This document shows positions 15,506-24,067 of a stretch of DNA of 64,000 nucleotides, piece by piece; position 1 is the first letter of the stretch, and each line of letters opens with the position of its first letter. Where the stretch lies: contig JAXLSZ010000008.1 of assembly GCA_046330315.1 (NCBI GenBank), positions 124,001 to 188,000 on the forward strand. Reading direction: 5' to 3'. The notes below the pieces were generated by a model. That model saw only the letters and a list, made by a program, of their open reading frames with translations. It did no database searches and was not told the origin of the DNA. Origin of the DNA: JAXLSZ01 sp046330315. GTDB lineage: Bacteria; Actinomycetota; Thermoleophilia; Solirubrobacterales; 70-9. The position numbers and the translations under genes were made by a program.

Positions 15506-16798
15506 TCAGCCGATCGGTCCGACCCGGAACACGTTGTTGTGACTCGTGTCTTCCCCGAGGTTGTCGGCCTCCGTGTCGAAGACAGCAAATCGACCGTCGC
15601 TTGAGAGCGACGGATATTCGGTCGCAGCGTCGGCCGGGTCCCCGCTCGCCGACTTGCTGAGCAGGAAGGTCCTCTCCCGGTGCGTGTCACGGACGTAGAT
15701 CTGGTCGGTGGAACCGTCACCGCCGGGGAGGTTGGTCCCGGTTGCCTCGAAGGCGACGTACCGACCGCTTCCGGCCGGGTGAGGGTAGAAGGCGTCCTCG
15801 TCCTGGGGAGCTCCCTTGCTGTTGCGACTGACCAGGATGGTCCTGCCCCGGTCGATGTTCCTGACGTAGGCCTGCCTGTCCGAGCCGTCGCCACCGGGCA
15901 GGTTGGTGGCCCTGGAATCGAAGCCAACCCAGGAACCGTCGTCGGAGATCGAGGGATAGTTGCTGTCGCCGCTGGCCGGCACTCCCTTCGAGTTGCGGTC
16001 GACGAGGGTGGTGCGACCGGTCCTCAGATCGCGCAGGTAGACGTGCTCGACGCCATCCTTGGGGGGCAGGTCGCTGTCGGCGGACTCGAAGATCACCCGC
16101 CGACCGCTCGCCGAGATGGACCGGCCGAAGACGTCGCCGAACGCGGGCGCACCGCCGTTCGTCCTGCTCACGAGGATCGTCCGGCCCCTGCTCAGGTCGC
16201 GGACGTAGGTGAACGAGTTGCTGCCGTCACCGCCGGGCAGGTTGCTCGACGAAGAGGCGAACACCACCATGCGGCCGTCGGCCGAGACCGAGGGGTAGTT
16301 GCTCTCGCCGTCGCCCGGAGAGCCGTCATTGGCCCTGGAGACGAGGCGCGTCAGGCCGGTCCGTCGGTCGTGGATCCACACCTGTTTGTCGACGCCGTCT
16401 GCTCCCGGCAGGCCGTTGCCGTATCCGTAGAAGACGACGAACCGCCCGTCTGCCGAGATCGCCGGGCTGTAGAGGTCGCCGGCCGGGGGGCGGCCATCCC
16501 GTTTGGTGCTGACCAGGGAGGTCTTCCCCGAAGCGATGTCCCTGACGTAGATCCGGGAGGCGGTGCCGTTCCCGCCGGGAAGGTTGGCGGCGCTCGAGGT
16601 GAACGCCACTAGGCGGCCGTCCCTCGACAGTGCCCCGCCCACGTCGACATAGCTGTCTCCCTTCGCGGGTACCCCCCGCGAGTTGCGGCTGACAAGCCTG
16701 GCGCCAGTCCCGGCCAGCGCCGTTGCGGCGAACGTCAACGCCAAGCCGGCTACCAAGATCGTCAGCGTCCTGCTTTCGGCCCTACCCGAGGCCCGCAT
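15506..16798 (-). CDS. Secreted WD40-like (PD40/TolB-type) beta-propeller protein
   Basis: ATG 16798 follows GGAAGGCGAG and gives 430 residues with a signal peptide (LTILVAGLALTFAATALA). The rest is about seven imperfect repeats of 55-60 residues, each with a core such as YPSVSADGRMVVFASSSSNL, PGGDG, then YVRDLSRGRTILVS. These are PD40-type blades that should close into a propeller. No catalytic residues are seen. The likely role is extracellular binding or scaffolding. It ends about 60 bases from the pseudogene on the same strand. Confidence 0.85.
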   Translation of the reverse strand: MRASGRAESRTLTILVAGLALTFAATALAGTGARLVSRNSRGVPAKGDSYVDVGGALSRDGRLVAFTSSAANLPGGNGTASRIYVRDIASGKTSLVSTKRDGRPPAGDLYSPAISADGRFVVFYGYGNGLPGADGVDKQVWIHDRRTGLTRLVSRANDGSPGDGESNYPSVSADGRMVVFASSSSNLPGGDGSNSFTYVRDLSRGRTILVSRTNGGAPAFGDVFGRSISASGRRVIFESADSDLPPKDGVEHVYLRDLRTGRTTLVDRNSKGVPASGDSNYPSISDDGSWVGFDSRATNLPGGDGSDRQAYVRNIDRGRTILVSRNSKGAPQDEDAFYPHPAGSGRYVAFEATGTNLPGGDGSTDQIYVRDTHRERTFLLSKSASGDPADAATEYPSLSSDGRFAVFDTEADNLGEDTSHNNVFRVGPIG

Positions 16799-16952
16799 CG
16801 TCTCGCCTTCCGAAGGGTTCGGCGATAGTCTCAAAGACCTCCGGGCATTGCAAGGTGTTCGGCCGGTCCGACGGGATCCAGCGACCGGCCCGGCCGCTGC
16901 CAGCTCCGCTGACGGAGGGTCGGTTGGCCGGGCGTTGAACCGCACGCTGCGA

Positions 16953-17026
16953 AGCGGCTGATGGGATTCGAACCCACGACCTTCTGCATGGCAAGCAGAC
17001 GCTCTAGCCAACTGAGCTACAGCCGC
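16953..17026 (-). tRNA. tRNA-Gly (GCC)
   Basis: A 74-nt cloverleaf with perfect acceptor GCGGCTG/CAGCCGC, discriminator T, anticodon loop TTGCCAT (GCC) and T-arm GTGGGTTCGAATCCCAT. CCA is not encoded. A consensus -10 box lies just upstream. A decayed copy is found at 19951-20024. Confidence 0.95.
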
Positions 17027-17038
17027 ACTCGGCTCGCG

Positions 17039-17044
17039 ATTATA
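17039..17044 (-). promoter_or_regulatory. -10 box of the tRNA-Gly gene
   Basis: A perfect TATAAT on the minus strand, 13 bases before the tRNA start, within the 15-base string CCGCGGATATAATCG. The same 15-base string precedes the decayed tRNA-Gly at 20024. Confidence 0.75.
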
Positions 17045-17146
17045 TCCGCGGCGCGATGAGGCGAAGGGTGCCCGGAGTCCGGGCGGCGCGGTCGGTCGGC
17101 CTCGCGGCGGTTGAATGCGCGCTGCGCCTTGGATAGGTTTGCGGCG

Positions 17147-17593
17147 ATGCTCAACACCCTGACCGTGCTGCTCAGCATCCACGTGCTGGCGGCCGCGCTG
17201 TGGGTCGGCGGCGGATTCCTTCTCAACATCGCGATGCTGCTGGCCGCCCGCAGCGGCGACCCCGCCATGCGGCTCGCGGCGATGCGGCTCGCCTCCTTCG
17301 CGGGGCCCTTGGTGTTCCTCCCGCTGGCACTGGTCGTCCTGCTCAGCGGCGCCTGGCTGACCGAGAAATACTTCGACTGGGGTGACCTCTGGGTCGTCCT
17401 CGGACTGATCGGCCTGGTGACGGCGAGCACCGTGGGGTTGCTCTACCTGACGCCGAGGACCCGGCGCGCCGTCGCCGGCATGGAGCAGGGAGCGCCTCCT
17501 CCGAGCGGCCGAAACTGGGTCCCGGTGGTCGGGGAGCTCAACCTGCTCCTGATCGTCGCCGTGCTGGTGCTGATGGTCATCCGGCCGACCTAG
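17147..17593 (+). CDS. Four-helix integral membrane protein (DUF2269-like)
   Basis: ATG 17147 (after GGATAGG) gives 148 residues, almost all in four hydrophobic helices: VLLSIHVLAAALWVGGGFLL, LASFAGPLVFLPLALVVLLS, VLGLIGLVTASTVGLLYL and LLIVAVLVLMVI. The HVLAAALWVGG start is typical of DUF2269/CopD-related membrane proteins. Function is unknown. It converges with the broken methyltransferase gene, overlapping it by four bases. Confidence 0.75.
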   Translation: MLNTLTVLLSIHVLAAALWVGGGFLLNIAMLLAARSGDPAMRLAAMRLASFAGPLVFLPLALVVLLSGAWLTEKYFDWGDLWVVLGLIGLVTASTVGLLYLTPRTRRAVAGMEQGAPPPSGRNWVPVVGELNLLLIVAVLVLMVIRPT

Positions 17594-18079
17594 GGGCCAG
17601 TTCGCATTCGCTCGGCCTCGGCCAAGGCGGTCTGAAGCGCGACCTTCTCAGCGCGAAGCTCTGCGACCTCTTGCGCGAGCTCCGGCTTGGATCCGTCTTC
17701 CAGCGCCTTCAGCAGATTGCCGATTCGCCGGTCGATTCTCGAGATCTTGCCGCGCAGGCCCAGAGCCTCAGCAGACGGCTTGACCAGAACCAGCAGCCCG
17801 TATTCCACAACCATCCTCGCGATGGGGAACCTCTCGTCGAGATCCGGGTTTATGGCGGCGAAGAACGGAGAGGCGACATGATCCAGCAGCCTCTTCGCCA
17901 CACCGACTGAGCCGTAGTCGTGGCTAGGAAGCCGGACCCCTCCCCGCCGCTTCTTTGCGTGGGCATCGAGTGAGACCTCGTAAAGAGGCCCGATGTCGCG
18001 ACCGTCCGGCCACCAGGGCATGTAGCCCGTGTGCCAGTCTTCGATGAAATACAGACCCCCCTCGCAAAGATGATCCGGG
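17590..18079 (-). pseudogene. 3' part of methyltransferase gene split by IS3 element
   Basis: This is the C-terminal portion of a class I SAM methyltransferase: DHLCEGGLYFIEDWHTGYMP follows directly, in frame, from the 5' part once the insertion and one GGG are removed. The GGLYFIEDWHT string resembles macrocin-O-methyltransferase/CmcI-type enzymes that act on sugars or secondary metabolites. The tail (about 60 residues) is a coiled coil. It converges with the membrane protein gene. It is non-functional unless the element excises precisely. Confidence 0.82.
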
Positions 18080-18111
18080 TGGAATTCCCCCGTTCCCACG
18101 GACACGCTTGA

Positions 18112-19005
18112 TTAGGTCGTTTCCTTCTTCATCTTGGTTGAGAGAGATTCTTCCTCAAACTGGCTGGGAGAGAGATAGCCAAGCGTGGAGTGCCTCCTTT
18201 CGCGGTTGTAGAAGACCTCGATGTAGTCGAAGAGGGCGCTGGCGAGCTCGCGCCTCGAGCGCCAGGGCCCGTGGCGGTAGACGAGCTCCTTCTTCAGGGT
18301 GGCGAAGAACGACTCGGCGACGGCGTTGTCGTAGCAGTCGCCCTTCGAGCCCATCGAGACCGCGATGCCGGCGTTGCGAGCAGCCTGGCCGAAGCCCAGC
18401 GAGACGTATTGGGAGCCCTGGTCGGAGTGGTGGACGAGCCCAGCGTCGGGCTGGCGGCGCGAAACGCCCATCTCGAGCGCGTCGACGACCAGCTCGGCGC
18501 GCATGTGCTCGGCCATCGACCAGCCGACGATCGAGCGGCTGAACGCGTCTTGGACCGCTCCCAGGTAAAGCCAGCCCTCCCAGGAGCGCAGGTAGGTGAT
18601 GTCGGCGAGCCAGAGCAAGTTTGGCTGCGGCGGTTGGAAGTCGCGGCGGACCAGGTCATCGGCAATCCGGACGCCGGGAACCCGGATCGTGGTTCCCTTG
18701 CGGCGCCGCTTGATCAGGCCGGAGATGCCGGCCTCAGCCATCAGCCGCTCGACCCGCTTTCGCCCGACCCGGATCCCGTGGGTCATGCGCAGCTCGGCGT
18801 GGATGCGAGGGGCGCCGTAGACGCCCCTCGCCCCCTCGTGGATCTCTCTGATCAGCCCGGTCAGCTCGGCGTCGGCAAGGGCACGGGCCGACGGTCCGCG
18901 CCCCTCCCAGTCGTAATATCCCGAGCGCGAGACCCCGAGCAGCTCACACTGGATGGAGACCGGGAAGCTGGCCCTCTCCGCCGAGATCATCCGGTAGACG
19001 CTCAC
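18112..19005 (-). CDS. IS3-family transposase OrfB (DDE integrase domain)
   Basis: A 297-residue transposase with an HTH_21 region (YYDWEGRGPSARALADAEL) and an rve/DDE catalytic domain. The catalytic triad is Asp135 (WLADITYLRS), Asp195 (HHSDQGSQY) and Glu231 (NAVAESFFATLKKE), giving the expected DD(35)E spacing. The usual C-terminal RRHSTLGYLSPSQFEE is present. GTG 19005 overlaps the orfA stop by four bases (GTGA), implying translational coupling or frameshift fusion. It looks intact. Confidence 0.95.
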   Translation of the reverse strand: MSVYRMISAERASFPVSIQCELLGVSRSGYYDWEGRGPSARALADAELTGLIREIHEGARGVYGAPRIHAELRMTHGIRVGRKRVERLMAEAGISGLIKRRRKGTTIRVPGVRIADDLVRRDFQPPQPNLLWLADITYLRSWEGWLYLGAVQDAFSRSIVGWSMAEHMRAELVVDALEMGVSRRQPDAGLVHHSDQGSQYVSLGFGQAARNAGIAVSMGSKGDCYDNAVAESFFATLKKELVYRHGPWRSRRELASALFDYIEVFYNRERRHSTLGYLSPSQFEEESLSTKMKKETT

Positions 19006-19304
19006 CGGGTCTCGGTCTCCCTTGCGAAGAAGGCCGCGGCTCGCTTGAGGATCTCCCGTTCTTGTTTGAGGCGGGCGTTCTCCTTGCGCAGCCGCCGCAG
19101 CTCCTCACGTTCCTCGGAGCTGAGGCCCTCGCGCTCTCCGACGTCGATCTCATGCTGCTTGTTCCAGCTGCGCAGCGACTCGACGGCGATGCCCAGCTCC
19201 TCGGCGATCTGCTTCAGACCCTTGCCCGAGGAGCGGTATAGCTCGACAGCCTCGCGGCGGAACTCAGGCGGATATGGCCCGCGTCCCCTCCGGCTCTTCT
19301 CCAT
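19002..19304 (-). CDS. IS3-family transposase OrfA (HTH)
   Basis: A 100-residue protein with a basic HTH (YPPEFRREAVELYRSSGKG, IAEELGIAVESLRSW) that binds the element ends, followed by a leucine-zipper-like coil (EELRRLRKENARLKQEREIL) used for dimerisation in this family. The last residues overlap the start of orfB. It is intact. Confidence 0.94.
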   Translation of the reverse strand: MEKSRRGRGPYPPEFRREAVELYRSSGKGLKQIAEELGIAVESLRSWNKQHEIDVGEREGLSSEEREELRRLRKENARLKQEREILKRAAAFFARETETR

Positions 19305-19373
19305 CGCTGGACACCCTTCCTGCCGGGGCAGACGCCCCAGCGCTCAGGTGTCCGTCAAACCGGGGGAATTCCA

Positions 19374-19861
19374 GGGTACACGGCCTCGAGCGACCGCGCT
19401 GTGGTCACCCCAATGTGGGACGCATCGTCGATCACAACGCGGAACCCTTGGGGCGCGTACGTTTCCCGGAGACGGCCCAGCAGATCTGGATCGCTCTGAT
19501 CCCCGGAGACGAGATTGACTCTCGGCCCGAGGTCGGTCTCCGGGGGAGAGAGGTCCACTCCGATGATGGTCGCCTCCGGAAACGCGTCCCGCCACATCCT
19601 CAGGGAATCCCCCCGCCAGATCCCGAGCTCGAGGAGGACGAACTCCTCCTCGCGAAGAGGAGAAAGATACGCTTCGTAGGTGGGCAGGAAGTGGGCTGGC
19701 TTGGCTGAGATGTCTCCCTTGGCGTGCGCTGTCGACTTCAACCAAGCCAAACGCTTCTCCGGATCACGGGCAAGAGGACTGAAGCGTTGCAAACCCGACC
19801 ACCTGCCGCTTTCCCAGGCTCCGGCCGGTGCACATTCGTCGCTCGGCCCACACGAGCGCAT
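19374..19861 (-). pseudogene. 5' part of methyltransferase gene split by IS3 element
   Basis: This is the N-terminal portion of the SAM methyltransferase. The glycine-rich SAM motif is VLLELGIWRGDSLRMW; the acidic loop is IIGVDLSPPETD, and FRVVIDDASHIG follows. The frame runs into the IS after EAVYPG. The start is uncertain: ATG 19861 is used here, but a TTG at 19792 would also keep the whole conserved domain. The gene lies between two tRNA-Gly copies, suggesting it came with a duplication or island. Confidence 0.8.
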
Positions 19862-19950
19862 GAGGGCCCCCGAAGCCGCCGGACTCCGGGAGTGGGCGAT
19901 GCCGCAGGAGGACGCGCATTCCGAGATGGAGCTTCGGGCCCTGCTATCCA

Positions 19951-20024
19951 AGCGGCTGAAGGAATTCGAACCCTCGACCTTCTGCATGGCGAGCAGACGC
20001 TCTAGCCACTTGAGCTACCGGCGC
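19951..20024 (-). pseudogene. Decayed tRNA-Gly copy
   Basis: This is a 74-nt relative of the tRNA-Gly at 16953-17026, identical over most D-, anticodon and T-arm positions and at the 3' CAGCCGC. Its 5' acceptor strand is GCGCCGG, giving two mismatched pairs. The T-stem closes with G-U pairs, and the universal U33 before the GCC anticodon is changed to C. The upstream CCGCGG-ATATAATCG promoter is kept. It is probably transcribed but not functional as a tRNA. Confidence 0.72.
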
Positions 20025-20083
20025 ACAGGGGGCGATTATATCCGCGGGGGCGCCGGGCACCGCCCGGCGCGGCGGCGCCCCCG

Positions 20084-20587
20084 CTAGCGCTCCAGCTCGC
20101 CGAGGAGGTCGTGCAGGTCGAGCGGGGCGGTGATCATCTCGACGCCCTCGCCGTCGGCGGAGCGGGGCCACTGCTCATCGGGGCGGTCCCAGTAGAGCTC
20201 GACGCCGTTGCCGTCTGGGTCGTCGAGGTAGAGAGCCTCGCTGACCCCGTGATCGGCGGCGCCGCTGAGCGGCACCCCGGCCTCGCCGAGGCGGCTCAAT
20301 GCATCGGCGAGCGCGCGGCGGGTCGGATAGCGGATCGCGGTGTGGAACAGACCGGTGCTGGAGGGGGGCGGCGGCGAGCCGCGCTTCGACTGCCAGGAGT
20401 TCAACCCGATGTGGTGGTGGTAGCCGCCGGCCGAGATGAAGGCGGCGTCGGGGCCCCAGCGCTGCTGGAGCTCGAAGCCGAGCACCCCGCAGTAGAACTC
20501 GAGGGCGCGGTCCACGTCGGCGACCTTGAGGTGGACGTGGCCGATCGTCACGCCGGGGTCTATGGGCCGGGCGCCGGAAGCCTCCAC
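20084..20587 (-). CDS. VOC family (glyoxalase/dioxygenase-fold) protein
   Basis: A 167-residue VOC protein. It opens GVTIGHVHLKVADVDRALEF, with a metal-ligand histidine in HVHLK. A second ligand region is GLFHTAIRYPT, and the glutamate is in DPDGNGVELYWDRP. This pattern matches CatE-like catechol-2,3-dioxygenase or related VOC enzymes. The HHHIGLNSW string is also typical. Metal dependence is known for the family, but the substrate is not evident. It lies ten bases after the RNase H-like gene and is probably co-transcribed with it. Confidence 0.82.
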   Translation of the reverse strand: MEASGARPIDPGVTIGHVHLKVADVDRALEFYCGVLGFELQQRWGPDAAFISAGGYHHHIGLNSWQSKRGSPPPPSSTGLFHTAIRYPTRRALADALSRLGEAGVPLSGAADHGVSEALYLDDPDGNGVELYWDRPDEQWPRSADGEGVEMITAPLDLHDLLGELER

Positions 20588-20596
20588 GCGCCCCAG

Positions 20597-21007
20597 TCAA
20601 GCAGACGCGTCGAGCGTCTCGTTGACCAGGCGGTCGGCGTGGGCGTTCTGCTCGCGCCTGACGTGGCGGATCGACCACGATCCGAAGTTGCGCAGCGCCT
20701 CCCGGACGCGGGCGTTGAGCTCGCGCAGGTTGGGGTCCTTGACCCTGTAGGCGCCCTGGACCTGGCGGACGATCAGCTCGGAGTCCCCGACCAGCTCGAC
20801 CTCGCTCGCCGCGAGCTCGCTCGCGGTTGCGATGCCGAGCAGCAGGGCGCGGTACTCGGCGACGTTGTTGGTCGCCTCGCCGATCAGCTCGTGGCGCTCG
20901 GCGAGGAGCCTCCCTTCGCTGTCGTGAACGACCGCCGCGATCGCCGCGGGGCCGGGATTGCCCCGGGCGCCACCGTCCACGTTGACGACGACCGCGCCGA
21001 GGCTCAT
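20597..21007 (-). CDS. RNase HI-like (reverse-transcriptase-like) protein
   Basis: ATG 21007 gives 136 residues with an RNase HI fold: NVDGGARGNPGPA carries the first catalytic Asp, EATNNVAEYRALL the Glu, VELVGDSELIVRQVQG the second Asp, and NAHADRLVNE the last acidic site. The short form without a substrate-handle loop is common in actinobacteria and would degrade RNA of RNA-DNA hybrids. It sits between the VOC gene and the zinc-ribbon gene on the same strand. The start chosen puts the first strand at the N-terminus. Confidence 0.87.
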   Translation of the reverse strand: MSLGAVVVNVDGGARGNPGPAAIAAVVHDSEGRLLAERHELIGEATNNVAEYRALLLGIATASELAASEVELVGDSELIVRQVQGAYRVKDPNLRELNARVREALRNFGSWSIRHVRREQNAHADRLVNETLDASA

Positions 21008-21038
21008 ATCGGCGCCGCGGCGACCGCCCCGGCCGGGG

Positions 21039-21863
21039 TCACGGGCCTCCGCCCTCCGAGCCCCCGGTTGCAAGGGACCGGGTGTGAAGTCGCCCCTGCT
21101 CGTCGGCGACCGCGTTCCAGTGCTGCGCGGAGCTGTCGAGCTCGGAGATCTCGCGGCCCTTGTCGATCGGGTAGACGGACCGCTTCTCGTCGCGAATGTC
21201 CACGCCCCACTGATACCAGCAGAGCTCCCACGCGACGGTGATCCGCACCTCGCTGGGCGAGCCCGCGGCGGCGCCGACCGAGACCCAGGGCATCCCGAGG
21301 CTGCGGATCAGCCCGGCCACCGTCCTCGACTCCTCGCTGGCGTTGAAACGGGCGACGGCGCGCTCCGCCCGGCCGGTCGGGTTCTCCGACAGCGGCTCCG
21401 GCCGTCCGACCCCCGCCCCCCTCGCGGCGGGGTCGGGGTTGCGCCGCGGCCCCGGCGGCGGCTCGGGGGCCGGGGTCGACGGCAGGGCGGGCGGCGGCTC
21501 CGGGGGCTCGCCGGCTCCGCCCGGCGGGGCCTGCTCCGCTGCGGGCTCTCCACCGGGCCCGGCCGGCGGCGGGTCCCCAGCGGGTCCGCCCCCACCCCCA
21601 CGCTCCCCGCCGGTCCCTGGATCCTCAACGGGCTCCTCGTGGCGGCCGCGCCCGAGCAGGGCGCGCAGGCCGCCCCGGCGCCGGGCGGGCTGGGCCGGCG
21701 GCCCGGCGCCCAGCTCCTCGGGGACCCAGCCGAGGTACTCGGCCCTCTCCCGGCAGAGCTCGCAGACCTCCCGGCGCTCGCCGTCGGGCGAGAAGAAGGG
21801 CCGGGTCCTCTCGCCGGCCAGGATCGTCCGTCCGCAGACCGCGCAGCTCTCCAAGGCGCTCAC
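21039..21863 (-). CDS. Zinc-ribbon protein with long Pro/Gly linker and C-terminal conserved domain
   Basis: A 274-residue protein. The N-terminus has two CxxC knuckles (CAVCGRTIL and CELCRER) that probably bind zinc. Residues about 55-160 are a low-complexity Pro/Gly/Ala/Glu linker. The C-terminal 110 residues form a folded domain (ARFNASEESRTVAGLIRSLG, ITVAWELCWYQWGVDI). The family seems lineage-specific and its function is unknown. It is the first gene of a three-gene minus-strand run with the RNase H-like and VOC genes. Confidence 0.72.
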   Translation of the reverse strand: MSALESCAVCGRTILAGERTRPFFSPDGERREVCELCRERAEYLGWVPEELGAGPPAQPARRRGGLRALLGRGRHEEPVEDPGTGGERGGGGGPAGDPPPAGPGGEPAAEQAPPGGAGEPPEPPPALPSTPAPEPPPGPRRNPDPAARGAGVGRPEPLSENPTGRAERAVARFNASEESRTVAGLIRSLGMPWVSVGAAAGSPSEVRITVAWELCWYQWGVDIRDEKRSVYPIDKGREISELDSSAQHWNAVADEQGRLHTRSLATGGSEGGGP

Positions 21864-21905
21864 CAGCCCACCGTAGCAGCGGGCTGGCGTCCGCCCGCGG
21901 CCGCG

Positions 21906-23993
21906 CTAGGCGGTCGCCCCGGCGGCCTCCCGGCCCTCCGCCGCGACCTTGGCCGCGAGGTGCGAGGGGATCTCCTCGTAGCGCTCGAACTCCATCGTGA
22001 AGTCCGCCCGCCCGCCGCTGATCGAGCGCAGGTCGGGCGCGTAGTCGAGGACCTCGGCCATCGGGACCTCAGCCTTGACCTCGGTCATCGAGCCCTTCGG
22101 CTCCATCCCGAGCGGGCGACCGCGGCGGGAGTTGAGGTCGCCGATCACGTCGCCGACGACGTCCTCGGGGCAGATCACGGTCAGCCTGACGATCGGCTCG
22201 AGCAGCGCCGGGTCGGCCTCGGCCATCGCCTGCTTGAAGGCCATCGAGCCGGCGATCTTAAAGGCCATCTCCGAGGAGTCCACCGAGTGGTGCTGGCCGT
22301 CGAAGAGGCGGACCTGGACGTCCTTGACCGGATAGCCGGCGACGGTCCCGTGCTCCATCGCCTCCGTCACCCCCTTCTCGACGGCCGGGATGAAGCCACC
22401 GGGGATCACGCCGCCCTTGATCGCGTTGACGAAGTCCAGGCCGGTCCCGGATTCGGCGGGGAGGATCTCGATGTGGCAGTCGGCGAACTGGCCGCGCCCG
22501 CCCGTCTGCTTCTTGTAGCGGGCGTGCGCCTTGGCCGGCCTGCGGATCGCCTCGCGGTAGGGGACCCGGGGCGGGTGAAGCTCGATCTCGGCCCCGAAGC
22601 GCCGCTTCATGCGGTCCACGATCACCTCAACGTGGACCTGGGTCAGCCCGGCGATGATCTGCTCGCCGGTCTGGGGGTCGCGGTGGACGTCGAGGGTGGG
22701 ATCCTCCTCGGTGAGGCGGCGCACGGCGGCCGCGGCCTTCTCCTCGTCGCCCTTCGACTTCGCCTCGTAGGCGAAGGCCATGACCGGAGCCGGGAGGTCG
22801 AGGGGCGGGAAGGAGATCTCCTCCTGCCCGGGGCAGAGCACGTCGCCGGCGCTGGTCTCCTTCAGCTTGGCGATCGCACCGATGTCGCCGGCCCCCATCT
22901 CGGCGGCCGGTTTCAGCTCCTTGCCCAGGGGCTCGCCGATCTGCCCGATCCGCTCCTTGGAGTGCCTGGTCACGTTGACGGCGTGCGAGTCGGAGCGAAG
23001 CGTCCCCCGATACACGCGGAAGAGGTTGATCCGCCCGGTGAAGGGGTCGGCCAGGGTCTTGAAGACGTAGGCGACGAGCGGCCCTTCCTCGTCGGGCTCG
23101 ATCGCGACCTCCTCGCCCTCGGCGCCGAGCGCAGCGACGGGCCCGCGCATCGCCGGCGAGGGGAGGTCCTCGATCAGCGCGTCGAGCAACCGGCTCGTCC
23201 CCAGGTTCTTGGTGGCCACGCCGCAGACCACGGGGAACAGCTTGCCCTCGGTCACCCCCTGCTTGAGGACGGTGACGATCTCGTCGTGGTCGATCTCCTC
23301 GCCCTCGAGGTAGCGCTCCATCAGCTCGTCGGAGTTCTCGGCCACCTCGTCTATCAGCTTCTCGCGGTACTCCTCGGCACGGGCGCGAAGCTCCTCGGGT
23401 ATCTCCACCTCGTCGGCCGCACCGCGCTCGGTTCCCGAGGCGATGAAGGCCTTCATGTCGATCAGGTCCACGACGCCCCTGATGTCGTGCTCCTCCCCGA
23501 CCGGGATCTCGGTGGCGACGACGTGGGCGCCGAAGGACTCCTTGAGCGAATCGAGGGTGGCGAAGAAGTCGGCCCGCTCGCGGTCGAGCATGTTGACGAA
23601 GACCAGCCGCGCCAGCCCCTCCTCCTCGGCCCGGTGCCAGAGGCGCTCGGTGTGCACCTCCACCCCGCTGACCGCGTTGACCACCACCACGGCGGAGTCG
23701 GCGACGCGCAGGGCGGCGGCCGCATCGGCCACGAAGCTGGGCTCCCCGGGAGTGTCGATCAGGTTGATCTTGCGCCCGTCGTGGACGAAGGAGGCGACCG
23801 AGGCCCCGATCGACATCTCGCGCTCGTGCTCGTCGGGCTCATGGTCGGAGACGGTCGAGCCGTCGGCCACCGTGCCCATCCGGTTCACCGCGCCGGCCTC
23901 GTAGAGCAGCGCCTCGTGGAGGCTCGTCTTGCCGCTGCCCCGGTGCCCGATCAGCGCCACGTTGCGGATGCGGTCGGCGGCCTTGTGCGACAC
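21906..23993 (-). CDS. EF-G2-like translational GTPase (FusA2 type)
   Basis: This 695-residue protein has the full EF-G domain order: G domain (P-loop GHRGSGKTS), domain II, III, IV and V. It belongs to the EF-G2/FusA2 group, not the canonical elongation factor. The G3 box is DTPGEPSF, so the catalytic His of EF-G (DTPGH) is replaced, and the G4 box reads NMLD in place of NKMD. EF-G2 paralogues are poorly understood and may not support translocation. GTG 23993 follows AAAGGAGAG, and a -10-like TATAGT lies about 40 bases upstream. Confidence 0.88.
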   Translation of the reverse strand: MSHKAADRIRNVALIGHRGSGKTSLHEALLYEAGAVNRMGTVADGSTVSDHEPDEHEREMSIGASVASFVHDGRKINLIDTPGEPSFVADAAAALRVADSAVVVVNAVSGVEVHTERLWHRAEEEGLARLVFVNMLDRERADFFATLDSLKESFGAHVVATEIPVGEEHDIRGVVDLIDMKAFIASGTERGAADEVEIPEELRARAEEYREKLIDEVAENSDELMERYLEGEEIDHDEIVTVLKQGVTEGKLFPVVCGVATKNLGTSRLLDALIEDLPSPAMRGPVAALGAEGEEVAIEPDEEGPLVAYVFKTLADPFTGRINLFRVYRGTLRSDSHAVNVTRHSKERIGQIGEPLGKELKPAAEMGAGDIGAIAKLKETSAGDVLCPGQEEISFPPLDLPAPVMAFAYEAKSKGDEEKAAAAVRRLTEEDPTLDVHRDPQTGEQIIAGLTQVHVEVIVDRMKRRFGAEIELHPPRVPYREAIRRPAKAHARYKKQTGGRGQFADCHIEILPAESGTGLDFVNAIKGGVIPGGFIPAVEKGVTEAMEHGTVAGYPVKDVQVRLFDGQHHSVDSSEMAFKIAGSMAFKQAMAEADPALLEPIVRLTVICPEDVVGDVIGDLNSRRGRPLGMEPKGSMTEVKAEVPMAEVLDYAPDLRSISGGRADFTMEFERYEEIPSHLAAKVAAEGREAAGATA

Positions 23994-24031
23994 GTTGCTC
24001 TCCTTTCCTCGGCTGCCTCTCTCGGAGGCGG

Positions 24032-24037
24032 ACTATA
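24032..24037 (-). promoter_or_regulatory. Candidate -10 box upstream of EF-G2 gene
   Basis: TATAGT on the minus strand inside CGAATATAGTCC, about 39 bases before the GTG, is AT-rich in an otherwise GC-rich gap between the sigma factor stop and the EF-G2 start. No clear -35 box is seen. Confidence 0.4.
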
Positions 24038-24067
24038 TTCGAGGCGGAGCGGCGCCCGGCGCCGGGC

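Larger units (their letters stand above)
18080..19373. mobile_element. Complete IS3-family insertion sequence, 1294 bp
   Basis: The element begins TGGAATTCCCCCG and ends in the inverse, with imperfect terminal inverted repeats of about 25 bases that include ACGGACAC. It is flanked by a 3-bp GGG target duplication (18077-18079 and 19374-19376), the size usual for IS3. It contains overlapping orfA and orfB on the minus strand, both open. Removing it and one GGG restores a continuous methyltransferase frame. Confidence 0.93.
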
